Of a stretch of 64,000 nucleotides of DNA, positions 17,182 through 25,608 are shown piece by piece. Within the stretch, counting starts at the first letter, position 1. Each line of letters begins with the position of its first letter. The translations under genes and the position numbers were made by a program. The notes beneath the pieces are model-generated. The model saw only the letters and a program-made list of their open reading frames with translations. It did not search any database and was not told the DNA's origin. The DNA comes from Streptomyces sp. NK08204. GTDB lineage: Bacteria > Actinomycetota > Actinomycetes > Streptomycetales > Streptomycetaceae. The stretch is taken from NCBI RefSeq assembly GCF_020400585.1, contig NZ_JAINVF010000016.1, positions 1 through 64,000 on the forward strand, given 5' to 3'.

Positions 17182-18459
17182 TCAGTGCGCCGGCACCGGT
17201 TCCCGCAGGGCCGCCACGCGGGCCGCCCGGGTGCCCAGGACCGTGATCGTGACGACGCCCAGCACGGCGAGGAGGCCGACGGTGACCGTGCCGGTCCAGC
17301 CGTTCGCGTGGAAGGCGATGGCGCCCACCGTGCTGCCCACGCTGGAGCCGACGTAGTAGGCGGACTGGTAGAGCGCCGAGGCCTGGGCGCGGCCGTGCGT
17401 GGCCGTCTTGCTGACCGCCGAGGCGGCGACCGCGTGGCCCGCGAAGAAGCCCGCCGTGATGAGGACCAGGCCGAGCAGGACCAGGGGGAGAGAGGCGGCC
17501 AGGGAGAGGAGCAGGCCCGCGGCCGTCGTGCCGCCCGCCAGGTACAGCGCCCCCCGGCGGCCGAGGCGGCCCACCAGACGGCCCGCAGTCGACGCCGAGA
17601 CCGTGCCGACCAGGTAGACGAGGAAGAGGGAGCCGACGATGCCCTGGGGGAGTGAGAAGGGGGCCTCTGTCAGGCGGTAGCCGATCACCGTGTAGACGCC
17701 GCCGAACACCGTCATGAACAGCGCGCCGATCGCGTACAGGCGGCGCAGCAGCGGGTCAGAGAGGTGGTCGCGGACCGTGCCGAGCAGGACGCGCGGGCGC
17801 AGCGAGCCGGGCTTGAAGTGCCGTGGAGCGGGCAGCAGCAGGCGGAACGCCAGCGTGCAGGCCACCGCGATCACGCCGATCACCCCGACGGCGACCCGCC
17901 AGCCCCACTCCTGTGCCACCCAGCCGGTGATCACCCGGCCGCTCATCCCGCCGATGCTGTTGCCCGCGACGAACAGGCCGATCGCCGTGATCAGCGCCTT
18001 CGGCCGGACCTCCTCGGCCAGGTACGCCGTCGCCGAGGCGGGCAGACCGGCCAGAGCCGCGCCCTGCACCGCCCGCAGCACCACCAGCGTGCCGATGGAC
18101 GGTGCGAACGGCACCAGCAGGCCGACGGCCACCGCGACCGCCAGCGAGCCCGTCATCACCGCGCGGCGCCCGAAGCGCTCCGACAGGGCGCTCATCGGCA
18201 GCACGCACAGCGCCAGGCCGCCCGTCGCGGCGGCCACCGTCCAGCTCGCCTCGCTCGCCGCGACCCCGAACTCGCCGGAGATCAGCGGCAGCAGGGCCTG
18301 CGTGGAGTAGAGGAGGGCGAAGGTCGCGACACCGGCGAGGAAGAGGGCGAAGCTCATCCGGCGGTAACCGGGGCTGCCCGGAGCCATGCGGGAGTCGGAG
18401 GAACGGACGGGCGCAACGGCGTCCACGGTGGTGGACGCCCCGGTACTGGCGGGAGACAT
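17182..18459 (-). CDS. MFS transporter (YnfM-like)
   Basis: This is a twelve-helix major facilitator protein of 425 residues. After a polar N-terminus come ALFLAGVATFALLYSTQALLPL, the loop-2 motif SERFGRRAVMTGS, and GGMSGRVITGWVAQEWGWR near helix five, as in the E. coli YnfM group of drug/metabolite exporters. The divergent LysR-type gene 63 bases away is the likely regulator. The substrate cannot be predicted. Confidence 0.9.
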   Translation of the reverse strand: MSPASTGASTTVDAVAPVRSSDSRMAPGSPGYRRMSFALFLAGVATFALLYSTQALLPLISGEFGVAASEASWTVAAATGGLALCVLPMSALSERFGRRAVMTGSLAVAVAVGLLVPFAPSIGTLVVLRAVQGAALAGLPASATAYLAEEVRPKALITAIGLFVAGNSIGGMSGRVITGWVAQEWGWRVAVGVIGVIAVACTLAFRLLLPAPRHFKPGSLRPRVLLGTVRDHLSDPLLRRLYAIGALFMTVFGGVYTVIGYRLTEAPFSLPQGIVGSLFLVYLVGTVSASTAGRLVGRLGRRGALYLAGGTTAAGLLLSLAASLPLVLLGLVLITAGFFAGHAVAASAVSKTATHGRAQASALYQSAYYVGSSVGSTVGAIAFHANGWTGTVTVGLLAVLGVVTITVLGTRAARVAALREPVPAH

Positions 18460-18522
18460 GCCTCGAAGCTATGGACGCCATGGCTCATCCGTCCAATGCA
18501 TGGAATTGCCATAATCGTTCCC
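18460..18522. promoter_or_regulatory. Divergent MFS/LysR control region
   Basis: The 63-base gap contains two short dyads suitable for a LysR-type regulator. ATGGACGCCAT has arms ATGG/CCAT, and TCCAATGCATGGA is an imperfect dyad. Both promoters must lie within it. Confidence 0.45.
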
Positions 18523-19482
18523 ATGGTGCATCAGCAGAGGTCACAGCGGCGGCTGTCACCGTACAGTGACACAGAAGTAACGTCCGAGATGTCGATGGTG
18601 CTCGCGCCCCGCCTCGCGTACTTCGCCGGCGTGGCCCGTACCGAGCACGTCACCCGGGCCGCCCAGGAGATGAACGTCCCCCAGTCGACCCTCTCGCGGG
18701 CGATGGCCCGTCTGGAGCAGGACCTGGGTGTCGACCTGTTCGCCCGGCACGGCCGCACGGTCTCCCTCACCCCCGCCGGCCGCACCTTCCTCGGGTCCGT
18801 CGAGCGCGCCCTCGCGGAGATCCAGCGTGCCGCGGAGGAGGTCCGCGCCGATGCCGACGCGGCCACCGGCAAGGTCGCCTTCGGTTTCCTGCACACCATG
18901 GGCGCCGAGACGGTGCCGGGCCTGCTGCACGCCTTCCGCGCCGACCATCCGCGCGTGCGCTTCAGCCTCGTCCAGAACTACGGCGAGGCGATGCTGGAGG
19001 GTCTCCGGGCGGGCGAACTGGACCTGTGCCTGACCTCACCGGTGCCGGACGCCCCCGACCTCGTCGCGCGCCGCCTGGACGAGCAGAAGCTCCGCCTGGT
19101 CGTCCCCGCCGACCACCGCCTCGCCGCCCGCCGCCGCATCCGCCTGGCCGAGGCCGCCGAGGAGACCTTCGTGACCCTGGAACCGGGGTACGGCTTGCGT
19201 CGCATCACCGACGCCCTGTGCCGGGAGGCGGGCTTCAAGCCCCGCGTCGCCTTCGAGGGTGAGGAGGCGGAGACGCTGCGGGGCCTGGTGGCGGCGGGTC
19301 TCGGGGTGGCCCTGCTGCCCCCGCCGACGGTGCCGAGGCCAGGGGTCGTGGAGCTGACGGTGACGGCCCCCAGGGCGGTGCGGGAGATCGGTGTGGCGTG
19401 GCTGGCCGACCGTCCGGACACCCCGCCGGTGGCGGCCTTCAAGAAGTTCCTGCTGTCGCGCAGGGGAAGCCTCCTGCCCTGA
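18523..19482 (+). CDS. LysR-type transcriptional regulator
   Basis: This is a 319-residue regulator with an N-terminal winged helix-turn-helix. RLAYFAGVARTEHVTRAAQEMNVPQSTLSRAMARLEQDLGVDLFAR is diagnostic. The periplasmic-binding-like effector domain begins at VAFGFLHTMGAETVPGLL. It is transcribed away from the MFS gene and probably controls it in response to a transported compound. ATG 18523 is used; ATG 18589 is an in-frame alternative and would place the start closer to the conserved DNA-binding domain. Confidence 0.9.
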   Translation: MVHQQRSQRRLSPYSDTEVTSEMSMVLAPRLAYFAGVARTEHVTRAAQEMNVPQSTLSRAMARLEQDLGVDLFARHGRTVSLTPAGRTFLGSVERALAEIQRAAEEVRADADAATGKVAFGFLHTMGAETVPGLLHAFRADHPRVRFSLVQNYGEAMLEGLRAGELDLCLTSPVPDAPDLVARRLDEQKLRLVVPADHRLAARRRIRLAEAAEETFVTLEPGYGLRRITDALCREAGFKPRVAFEGEEAETLRGLVAAGLGVALLPPPTVPRPGVVELTVTAPRAVREIGVAWLADRPDTPPVAAFKKFLLSRRGSLLP

Positions 19483-19505
19483 CCCTCGCGAAGCCTCCGA
19501 GCCCC

Positions 19506-19586
19506 GCCAGGCCTCTGCCGCTGCCAGGCCGGCGACCCTGCCAGGCCTCTGCCGCTGCCAGGCCGGCGACCCTGTCAGGCCTGTGC
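19506..19586. repeat. 34-bp perfect tandem duplication
   Basis: Two identical 34-base copies occupy 19506-19539 and 19540-19573, followed by a partial diverged third copy to about 19586. Each unit itself contains GCCAGGCC twice. It lies just after the LysR gene and before the end of the convergent hydrolase gene. It looks like recent replication slippage. Confidence 0.9.
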
Positions 19587-19600
19587 TCCCTGGGAAGCCG

Positions 19601-20383
19601 CTAACCCCTGACGAGCCCCTGTCTCTTGCGGAGGGATCGCCCGAACCCCGCCGCCAGCGGCATCCGCAACCCGATCGGCGGCGGAGCGGCCAGCGCGTCC
19701 TCGACCGGGCGGGACAGCGGGCGGCCGAACAGCGCGCCCATGGCGAAGTCGGCCACCAGACAGACGACTTCCTCCCGGTATGCGTGCAAGCCGTGTCCGT
19801 CGGTGTGCACTTCGAAGCGGCACACCTCGCGGTTGGCCTTCTTCGCCCGTGCCGCCAGCCGGAACGACAGTTCGGGGTCGGTCCGTTCGTCGTTCGTGCC
19901 GTGCACGATCAGCACCCGCCGCCCCGCCAGCTGTTTCACCGGTTCGTCGGGGGCGGCCACGTCGTCCTCCGGCAGCCAGGGGGCCAGCGCCACCACGGAG
20001 TTGACGGTCTCGTGGCCGCCGGCCCGCAGGGCGGCCCGTCCGCCCATGTCCTGCCCGACGAGGCACACGGTGATGTCACCGTACCGCCGTTGGACCTCGT
20101 CGGCGGCCCAGGACGCGTCCGCCGCGAGATGTGCCTCGCTGCCGTTCCAGCCCCGGTAGCGGTAGTGGACGGGGTGCACGACGAGCCCGTCCGCGCGGCC
20201 CGCGCGGGCGAGCCGGCGGCCGACGGACCGGAGGAGAGCCGTCGCCTGTACGGGGGACGGCCTGCGGGCGGAGACCTCCTCCCCGCCGGGGAGCAGCAGC
20301 ACCGCCCCGCTCACGGCGGTCGGTTCCTGGCCGACCGCCTTTCCCAGCCTGGCCGATCGGGCCGGCGTCGCTTGCTGTCCCAT
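19601..20383 (-). CDS. Alpha/beta hydrolase-fold protein, atypical nucleophile
   Basis: This is a 260-residue protein with a dienelactone-hydrolase/Ser-aminopeptidase-like alpha/beta fold: VSGAVLLLPGGEE for the first strand, VCLVGQDMGGRAAL at the nucleophile elbow, VLIVHGTNDERTDP with the acid residue D165, and VHTDGHGLH with H197. The elbow has aspartate (D112) where serine or cysteine is usual. Asp nucleophiles occur in haloalkane dehalogenases and epoxide hydrolases, or the enzyme may be inactive. The N-terminus is polar, with no signal peptide. The substrate is unknown. Confidence 0.8.
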   Translation of the reverse strand: MGQQATPARSARLGKAVGQEPTAVSGAVLLLPGGEEVSARRPSPVQATALLRSVGRRLARAGRADGLVVHPVHYRYRGWNGSEAHLAADASWAADEVQRRYGDITVCLVGQDMGGRAALRAGGHETVNSVVALAPWLPEDDVAAPDEPVKQLAGRRVLIVHGTNDERTDPELSFRLAARAKKANREVCRFEVHTDGHGLHAYREEVVCLVADFAMGALFGRPLSRPVEDALAAPPPIGLRMPLAAGFGRSLRKRQGLVRG

Positions 20384-20489
20384 GACAGAACAGTGTCAGA
20401 AGGCGCGGTGTACGAAACCCGTCGTGGCGGTCACCGTTGGGTATCGACGTGAAAACACGTGTCGCGAGCTGGGGCACAAGGGAAGCGAT

Positions 20490-20501
20490 CTACGCGCGTA
20501 G
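20490..20501 (+). promoter_or_regulatory. Nucleoside-regulon operator, copy 3
   Basis: This is a perfect copy of CTACGCGCGTAG, 16 bases before the adenosine deaminase start. It is so close that a bound protein would block initiation or early elongation. Confidence 0.75.
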
Positions 20502-20517
20502 GCGTTACAGTGCGGAG

Positions 20518-21693
20518 ATGACGAGCCAGACTGCTTCGACTGGGACCGTCCCGACGCATGTTCCGACGCCGGACCAGATCCGCCGGGCGCCCAAGGTTCT
20601 GCTGCACGATCACCTCGACGGCGGGCTCCGCCCCGCGACCGTCGTCGAACTGGCACGGGAGACGGGCTACACCCAGCTCCCCGAGACCGAACCCGACAAG
20701 CTGGGCATCTGGTTCCACGAGGCCGCCGACTCCGGCTCGTTGGAACGGTACCTGGAGACCTTCTCGCACACCGTCGCCGTGATGCAGACCCGGGAGGCGC
20801 TGATCCGGGTCGCCCGGGAGTGCGCCGAGGACCTCGCCGAGGACGGGGTCGTCTACGCCGAGGTGCGGTACGCGCCCGAGCAGCACCTGGAGGGCGGGCT
20901 GAGCCTCGAAGAGGTGGTCGAGGCCGTCAACGAGGGCTTCCGGCAAGGGGAGCGGCTCGCTCGGGAGAAGGGCCACCGCATCCGGGTCGGCGCCCTGCTC
21001 ACCGCCATGCGGCATGCGGCCCGCGCGCTGGAGATCGCCGAACTCGCCAACCGCTACCGCGACGCGGGCGTGGTCGGCTTCGACATCGCCGGTGCCGAGG
21101 CCGGCTACCCGCCCACCCGGCACCTGGACGCGTTCGAGTACCTCAAGCGCGAGAACAACCACTTCACGATCCACGCCGGCGAGGCCTTCGGACTGCCGTC
21201 GATCTGGCAGGCGCTGCAGTGGTGCGGCGCCGACCGGCTCGGGCACGGCGTGCGGATCATCGACGACATCGAGGTCCGTGAGGACGGTTCGGTGCGGCTC
21301 GGGCGGCTGGCGTCGTACGTCCGGGACAAGCGGATCCCGCTGGAGCTGTGCCCCAGCTCCAACCTGCAGACCGGGGCCGCGTCCTCGTACGCCGAGCACC
21401 CGATCGGGCTGTTGCGCCGGCTGCACTTCCGGGCCACGGTGAACACCGACAACCGGCTGATGTCGCACACCACCATGAGCCAGGAATTCGAGCGCCTTGT
21501 CGAGGCGTTCGGCTACACGCTCGATGACCTGCAGTGGTTCTCCGTCAATGCGATGAAATCAGCGTTCATTCCTTTCGATGAACGACTCGCCATGATCAAT
21601 GACGTCATCAAGCCCGGATATTCGGAGCTGAAAGCCGAATGGCTGTTCCAGCAGACCGCCTCTACCAGCAGTTACGGCGGCCCGCAGGGGTGA
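20518..21693 (+). CDS. add: Adenosine deaminase
   Basis: This enzyme converts adenosine and deoxyadenosine to inosine and deoxyinosine. The 391-residue TIM-barrel protein shows the zinc histidines in LLHDHLDGGLRP (H30, H32). It also has the substrate-binding FDIAGAEAG, the FTIHAGEAFG motif with the third zinc histidine and catalytic glutamate, RLGHGVRI, and ELCPSSNLQTG followed by NTDNRLMS with the metal aspartate. ATG 20518 follows GCGGAG closely, and the perfect regulon palindrome lies just upstream. Inosine from this step is the substrate of the purine nucleoside phosphorylase encoded at 34.8 kb. Codons near the 3' end (21540-21620) are less GC-biased than the rest. Confidence 0.95.
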   Translation: MTSQTASTGTVPTHVPTPDQIRRAPKVLLHDHLDGGLRPATVVELARETGYTQLPETEPDKLGIWFHEAADSGSLERYLETFSHTVAVMQTREALIRVARECAEDLAEDGVVYAEVRYAPEQHLEGGLSLEEVVEAVNEGFRQGERLAREKGHRIRVGALLTAMRHAARALEIAELANRYRDAGVVGFDIAGAEAGYPPTRHLDAFEYLKRENNHFTIHAGEAFGLPSIWQALQWCGADRLGHGVRIIDDIEVREDGSVRLGRLASYVRDKRIPLELCPSSNLQTGAASSYAEHPIGLLRRLHFRATVNTDNRLMSHTTMSQEFERLVEAFGYTLDDLQWFSVNAMKSAFIPFDERLAMINDVIKPGYSELKAEWLFQQTASTSSYGGPQG

Positions 21694-21715
21694 CGGCAGC
21701 TCGATGACGGCGCGG

Positions 21716-21748
21716 AATGCGGACACTCTTCCACGAGCCGTCCGCATT
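21716..21748 (+). terminator. Terminator after add
   Basis: A 9-bp stem pairs AATGCGGAC with GTCCGCATT around a 15-base loop and is followed by a TTTCGGTGTTT tract. Confidence 0.75.
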
Positions 21749-21842
21749 TCGGTGTTTGCGGCGAGAGCCTCGGCATGTTTACGGTCATGAACCGCTCAGA
21801 TCGTTTTTGATCTCCGTCTCCGTATTCAAGGACGCATTCACC

Positions 21843-22199
21843 ATGAAGCAGTCTGCTGCCAAGACCCTCGGCGTCGCCGCCCTCGGTGCCGCCTTCGCCG
21901 CCGTCGGCGCGGGCGCGGCCAACGCGGCCCCGGCAGTACCGGACGCCCCCCAGGCCTTGGAGGGCGTCACCAGGACGCTGCCGGCCGAGAACGTCGGCAA
22001 GGCGCTGCCGGGTGCCGGTGAAGCGCTCGCTCAGGGGCGGGGTTCCATCGGTTCCGGGACGACCACCGCGCAGCCGGTCTCCGGGAAGGTCCTCGCCGAC
22101 GGGCCGACGGCGCCGGTCGCCGGGCTGCTCGGCGGCCTGCCTGCGGGCAAGGGGCTGCCCGCCCACGGTCTGCCGGTGAACGGGGTCCCGCTCGGCTGA
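21843..22199 (+). CDS. Small secreted Ala/Gly/Pro-rich protein
   Basis: The 118-residue product has a clear signal peptide (MKQSAAKTLGVAALGAAFAA then GANAA-like cleavage before APAVPDAP). The mature part is low in complexity, rich in Gly, Pro and Ala, with no cysteine and repeated short LP/GLP turns (GLPAGKGLPAHGLPVNGVPLG). The function is unknown. Similar short exported proteins are common in Streptomyces, and the frameshifted gene at 28330 is of the same type. Expression from its own promoter is likely, since a terminator lies upstream. Confidence 0.75.
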   Translation: MKQSAAKTLGVAALGAAFAAVGAGAANAAPAVPDAPQALEGVTRTLPAENVGKALPGAGEALAQGRGSIGSGTTTAQPVSGKVLADGPTAPVAGLLGGLPAGKGLPAHGLPVNGVPLG

Positions 22200-22291
22200 C
22201 GCACCCGCTACGCCACCGTTGGGGCGCACCGGCGCCGTCCGGGAGCGCCCCAGCGGCGTTCACGGGCCCGCAGCGCGCCCGGCCCGGGAGG

Positions 22292-22492
22292 TCACCAGGC
22301 GGGGCGGGCCTTGTCCTCGGACGGCAGCAGGATCCACAGCGCTATGTAGAGCAGGAACTGCGGGCCAGGCAGCAGGCAGGACAGCACGAAGATCACCCGC
22401 ATCGTCCTCGCGGAGGTGCCGAAGCGCCGGGCCAGCGCTGCGCACACTCCGCCGATCACGCGTCCGTGGGTGGGACGGGCAAGAGCGGTCAT
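22292..22492 (-). CDS. PspC-domain small membrane protein
   Basis: This is a 66-residue protein consisting almost only of a PspC domain, RPTHGRVIGGVCAALARRFG followed by a hydrophobic stretch with the family end LLYIALWILLP. Such proteins sit in the membrane and are related to phage-shock or envelope-stress sensors, sometimes fused to histidine kinases. ATG 22492 follows AAGGAG, and a longer frame to 22600 lacks a ribosome site. Confidence 0.88.
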   Translation of the reverse strand: MTALARPTHGRVIGGVCAALARRFGTSARTMRVIFVLSCLLPGPQFLLYIALWILLPSEDKARPAW

Positions 22493-22604
22493 CTCGGCTC
22501 CTTCGTGGTCGTCGGCCCGCTGCTGAGCCGCGTGTTCGGGGCCGCCCGTGTGGCCGACCCGACTGTCTTCCACGGTAAGGAGACGAACGGGACGAAGCAT
22601 CCCT

Positions 22605-23177
22605 CTAGGGAGCTATTCCAACCCTGGGAATCGTCGGGGTGCGACCCTGATGAGGGCGGTCCTCGTGGACGGTGACCGGCTCGCCCTCCCGGCCGTCCCG
22701 CTCCTCGCGCTCGCCCCGCCGGCGCAGCCAGGCGCGGCCCGCGGGCACCACGGCGGCATGGGCCAGCAGCACACCCGTCGTGTTCAGCAGCAGCGAGTCG
22801 ACGTCCACGACCCGGCCGGGCACCCCCGTCTGCAGCAGGGCGATGCCCACGGAGAGCAGGGCGCCCGCGGCCGTCGTACGGATCAGGGAGGACAGCCGGG
22901 ACACGGCGAGCCTGCCGTGCGCCATCGGCAGCAGCACGCCCAGCGGCGCGAGCAGCGCCAGCCCCTCGCCGATCCGCCGGGCCGCCTCCGGCCAGCCCAA
23001 CGCCAGGTCGGCGCGGATGCCGGCCAGCGGATGCAGGTTGGCGGGCATCACCCAGGGGACGTCCAGGGGCCGCAGCATCAGCCAGCCGACGAGCGCGAGA
23101 TGGGCGACGAGGAGGACACCCCCTGTCGCACGGACGCGGAACGCGGCGTTGCCGCCGATGGAGCCTTGACGCTGCAC
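22605..23177 (-). CDS. VanZ-family membrane protein
   Basis: This is a 190-residue membrane protein with about four helices and the VanZ-like pattern: LHPLAGIRADL, then GEGLALLAPLGVLLPM and the end of the fourth helix after VDSLLLNTTGVLLAH. VanZ confers teicoplanin resistance in enterococci, but the wider family is of unknown role in the envelope. A hydrophilic Arg/Glu-rich tail ends the protein. It starts with GTG 23177. Confidence 0.82.
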   Translation of the reverse strand: MQRQGSIGGNAAFRVRATGGVLLVAHLALVGWLMLRPLDVPWVMPANLHPLAGIRADLALGWPEAARRIGEGLALLAPLGVLLPMAHGRLAVSRLSSLIRTTAAGALLSVGIALLQTGVPGRVVDVDSLLLNTTGVLLAHAAVVPAGRAWLRRRGEREERDGREGEPVTVHEDRPHQGRTPTIPRVGIAP

Positions 23178-23341
23178 GCCCCCCTAGACGCCTCCCTGCA
23201 CACAAACGGTTCCCCGCCGGTCACGCAAGAGCACCCGAAGGCATCCGCCACAGCCACGACGACGGCCGCGACCCCAGCCACCACGGCTGTGACGGCCGCC
23301 GCTGCCGGCCTCGTGCGCGCCCCCGCGGCCCGCGTGATCCG

Positions 23342-23989
23342 CTAGCTCTTCGTGACCCCGCTCGACGGCGGCGGGGTGTTGCCGGGGCGGCTGCGGACGT
23401 CGTCCGTGCACTCGTAGCGCCGCAGCGGACCGGCGTCCGGGCCGCCCAGGATCACCGAGCCGTCACCTTCGGCAGCCGCCGAGTCGGACAGGGTGCACAC
23501 CAGCTGGGCGAGGGCGTAGGAGGCGAGCCGGCCGGGGGCGGTGCTCAGCCGCAGCGTGTCCTCGGGGTCCGTTGGGCCCGGGCCGGTCACGCTCATACCG
23601 CCCGGCACGTACGTGCTGTATCCCGCGGCCTTCTCCGCGGCCGACGGGGACGCCGCCAGCTGGTCCAGCAGGCCCTGTGCCACGATCACCCGGCGCCGGG
23701 CGTCCGGGGTGCCGTCCGGGACCTGCACGGTCCGGTCGACCGTCACCAGGGACGAGGCGCACAGCAGGAACACCTGCACCGGCACCCCGTGCGAGGACTG
23801 CGTCGACAGGTCGGGGCCCGCCAGCGAACACGGGACCCGTGAGGGCGCCCCGCCGAAGTCGGTCGGCACCTGAGTGGCCCTGATCCCGCAGCCGGCGAGC
23901 AGTACGCCCAGGAGGGGCAGGGCCAGCAGCCGTCGTACGCGTCCAGCGGTGCGTCCGACCGTCCCTCCGGCCGTGTGTGCAGTGGTCAT
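23342..23989 (-). CDS. AfsQ-locus lipoprotein (AfsQ3-like)
   Basis: This is a 215-residue lipoprotein precursor: an arginine-containing start, the hydrophobic LLALPLLGVLLAGC with the lipidation cysteine at C34, then an extracytoplasmic domain with a GerMN-like pattern (VQVFLLCASSLVTVDRTVQVP and LLDQLAASPSAAEKAAGYSTYVP). The gene overlaps the sensor kinase stop (TGATG), so it is co-translated with afsQ2. In S. coelicolor a lipoprotein gene follows afsQ2 in the same position, and it may tune the sensor. That role is known context, not visible here. Confidence 0.88.
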   Translation of the reverse strand: MTTAHTAGGTVGRTAGRVRRLLALPLLGVLLAGCGIRATQVPTDFGGAPSRVPCSLAGPDLSTQSSHGVPVQVFLLCASSLVTVDRTVQVPDGTPDARRRVIVAQGLLDQLAASPSAAEKAAGYSTYVPGGMSVTGPGPTDPEDTLRLSTAPGRLASYALAQLVCTLSDSAAAEGDGSVILGGPDAGPLRRYECTDDVRSRPGNTPPPSSGVTKS

Positions 23990-25608
23990 CACCCCTCCTT
24001 TCCCTTTCCTTGCTGTCCCTTGCCGTCCGTGACGGCCTGACCTTCCTGGCTGCCCTTGCCGTCCTTGTCCTGCTCCCCGTCGTCCTCGGCCACCTGCGAA
24101 GTGTCCCGCGGCAGTCGCAGGGTGAACACCGCGCCCCCCTCGGGGGAATTGGCCGCCGTGATCTCGCCGCCGTGGATGTGGGCGTTCTCCAGGGCGATGG
24201 ACAGGCCCAGGCCGCTGCCCTCGGAGCGCGGCCGGGAGGCGCTCGCCTTGTAGAAGCGGTCGAAGACGTGCGGCAGGACGTCCTCGGGGATGCCGGGCCC
24301 GTGGTCGCGTACCGCGATGACCACGTCGTCGCCCTCGATGCACACCGACACCCGCACCGGCGAGCCGCCGTGCTTGAGCGCGTTGCCGATCAGGTTGGCG
24401 AGTATGACGTCCAGGCGGCGCGGGTCGAGGACGGCGTGGATGCCCCGCTCGGCGTCCAGCTCCACCGCGTCCAGCCAGGCGCGGGCGTCGATGCACGCGG
24501 TGATCTGGTCGGCGACGTCGACGTCGTCCAGGACCAGCCGGGCGGTGCCCGCGTCGAAGCGGGTGACTTCCATCAGGTTCTCGACCAGGTCGTTCAGGCG
24601 GCGGGTCTCGCTGACCACCAGCCGTACGGCGGGCTCGATCATCGGGTCGATGCCGCCGGCCTCCGAGTCCAGCTCCTCCTCCAGCACCTCCGTGACCGCG
24701 GTGATGGCGGTCAGCGGCGTACGCAGCTCATGGCTCATGTCGGCGACGAACCGCCGGGACGCCTCGTCCCGCGCGGCCATCTCCGCGACCCGCTGCTCCA
24801 GCGCCTCGGCAGCGTTGTTGAACGTCCGTGACAGGTCCGCGAGTTCGTCGGTCCCGGACACCCGCAGCCGGGTGTCCAGCCTGCCCTCGCCGAGCCGCCG
24901 GGCGGCCACGCCCAGCCGGTGCACCGGCTTGAGGACGGTCGTGGCGGCGGCCTGCGCGAGCAGCGCGGCGCCGATCAGCGCGAGTCCGGTGGCGATCCCC
25001 AGCGACCAGGCGAGGGAATTGAGGTCCTTGGCCTCCGGCTCCAGCGACTTCGCCATGTAGCCCGTCGGACCGCCGCCGATCAGCCGCGTACCGGCGACGA
25101 GATAGGGCGTGCCGTGGTTGTCGACCCGCTGCCAGTACAGGTGGTACGGCGAGTTGTCGTCGTCGGTCACCTTCTGCCGCCGGTCCACCGCCGTGCGCAG
25201 GGACGCGGGTACGTCCTCCAGCGCGAAGCCGTTGATGCCGCCCGAGTTGCCGTACACCGTCCTGCCGTCCGCCTCCTGTCCGACGAGCAGCACACTGAAG
25301 TGCTGGCTGCCGGCGGCCATCTGGCCCGCCGTGCGCTGGAGTTCGTCCTGGGTGGGGTGGACGGGTAGGGCACCGGCCCGGTTCTGCATCTCCTGCTGGA
25401 AGTCGCGCAGCACCGCGTCCTGCGCGCGGGTGAGCACGGCCTCCCGGTTCAGCCAGTAGGCGATGCCCGAGGCCGACACCGCGGCCGTGAGGGCGACCAG
25501 CCCGAAGACCACCACCAGCCGCAGTCGCAGGCTGGTCAGACGCAGCCGCGCCAGACTCCCCTTACGCCCCGCGGCCCAGCCGCGCAGCCCTCCTTGCCCG
25601 TCGGTCAC
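23989..25608 (-). CDS. afsQ2: Sensor histidine kinase AfsQ2
   Basis: This is a 539-residue membrane sensor of the AfsQ1/Q2 two-component system, which in S. coelicolor links nitrogen or nutrient signals to antibiotic production and development. An Arg-rich start precedes helix LRLVVVFGLVALTAAVSASGIAYWL. The extracytoplasmic sensing domain follows, then a second helix LGIATGLALIGAALLAQAAA with a HAMP region. The H-box DMSHELRTPLTAI has the phospho-accepting histidine near residue 293. The ATPase domain shows NLIGNALKHG, VRDHGPGIP and GSGLGLSIA. The C-terminal tail is rich in Lys/Gly/Gln. GTG 25608 overlaps the afsQ1 stop (GTGA). Confidence 0.95.
   Translation of the reverse strand: MTDGQGGLRGWAAGRKGSLARLRLTSLRLRLVVVFGLVALTAAVSASGIAYWLNREAVLTRAQDAVLRDFQQEMQNRAGALPVHPTQDELQRTAGQMAAGSQHFSVLLVGQEADGRTVYGNSGGINGFALEDVPASLRTAVDRRQKVTDDDNSPYHLYWQRVDNHGTPYLVAGTRLIGGGPTGYMAKSLEPEAKDLNSLAWSLGIATGLALIGAALLAQAAATTVLKPVHRLGVAARRLGEGRLDTRLRVSGTDELADLSRTFNNAAEALEQRVAEMAARDEASRRFVADMSHELRTPLTAITAVTEVLEEELDSEAGGIDPMIEPAVRLVVSETRRLNDLVENLMEVTRFDAGTARLVLDDVDVADQITACIDARAWLDAVELDAERGIHAVLDPRRLDVILANLIGNALKHGGSPVRVSVCIEGDDVVIAVRDHGPGIPEDVLPHVFDRFYKASASRPRSEGSGLGLSIALENAHIHGGEITAANSPEGGAVFTLRLPRDTSQVAEDDGEQDKDGKGSQEGQAVTDGKGQQGKGKEG

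Noticed and set aside
23178..23341. Small plus-strand gene ending at 23345
   Set aside because: The frame is open only as continuation of antisense VanZ sequence and is Ala/Thr low-complexity without a start or ribosome site.
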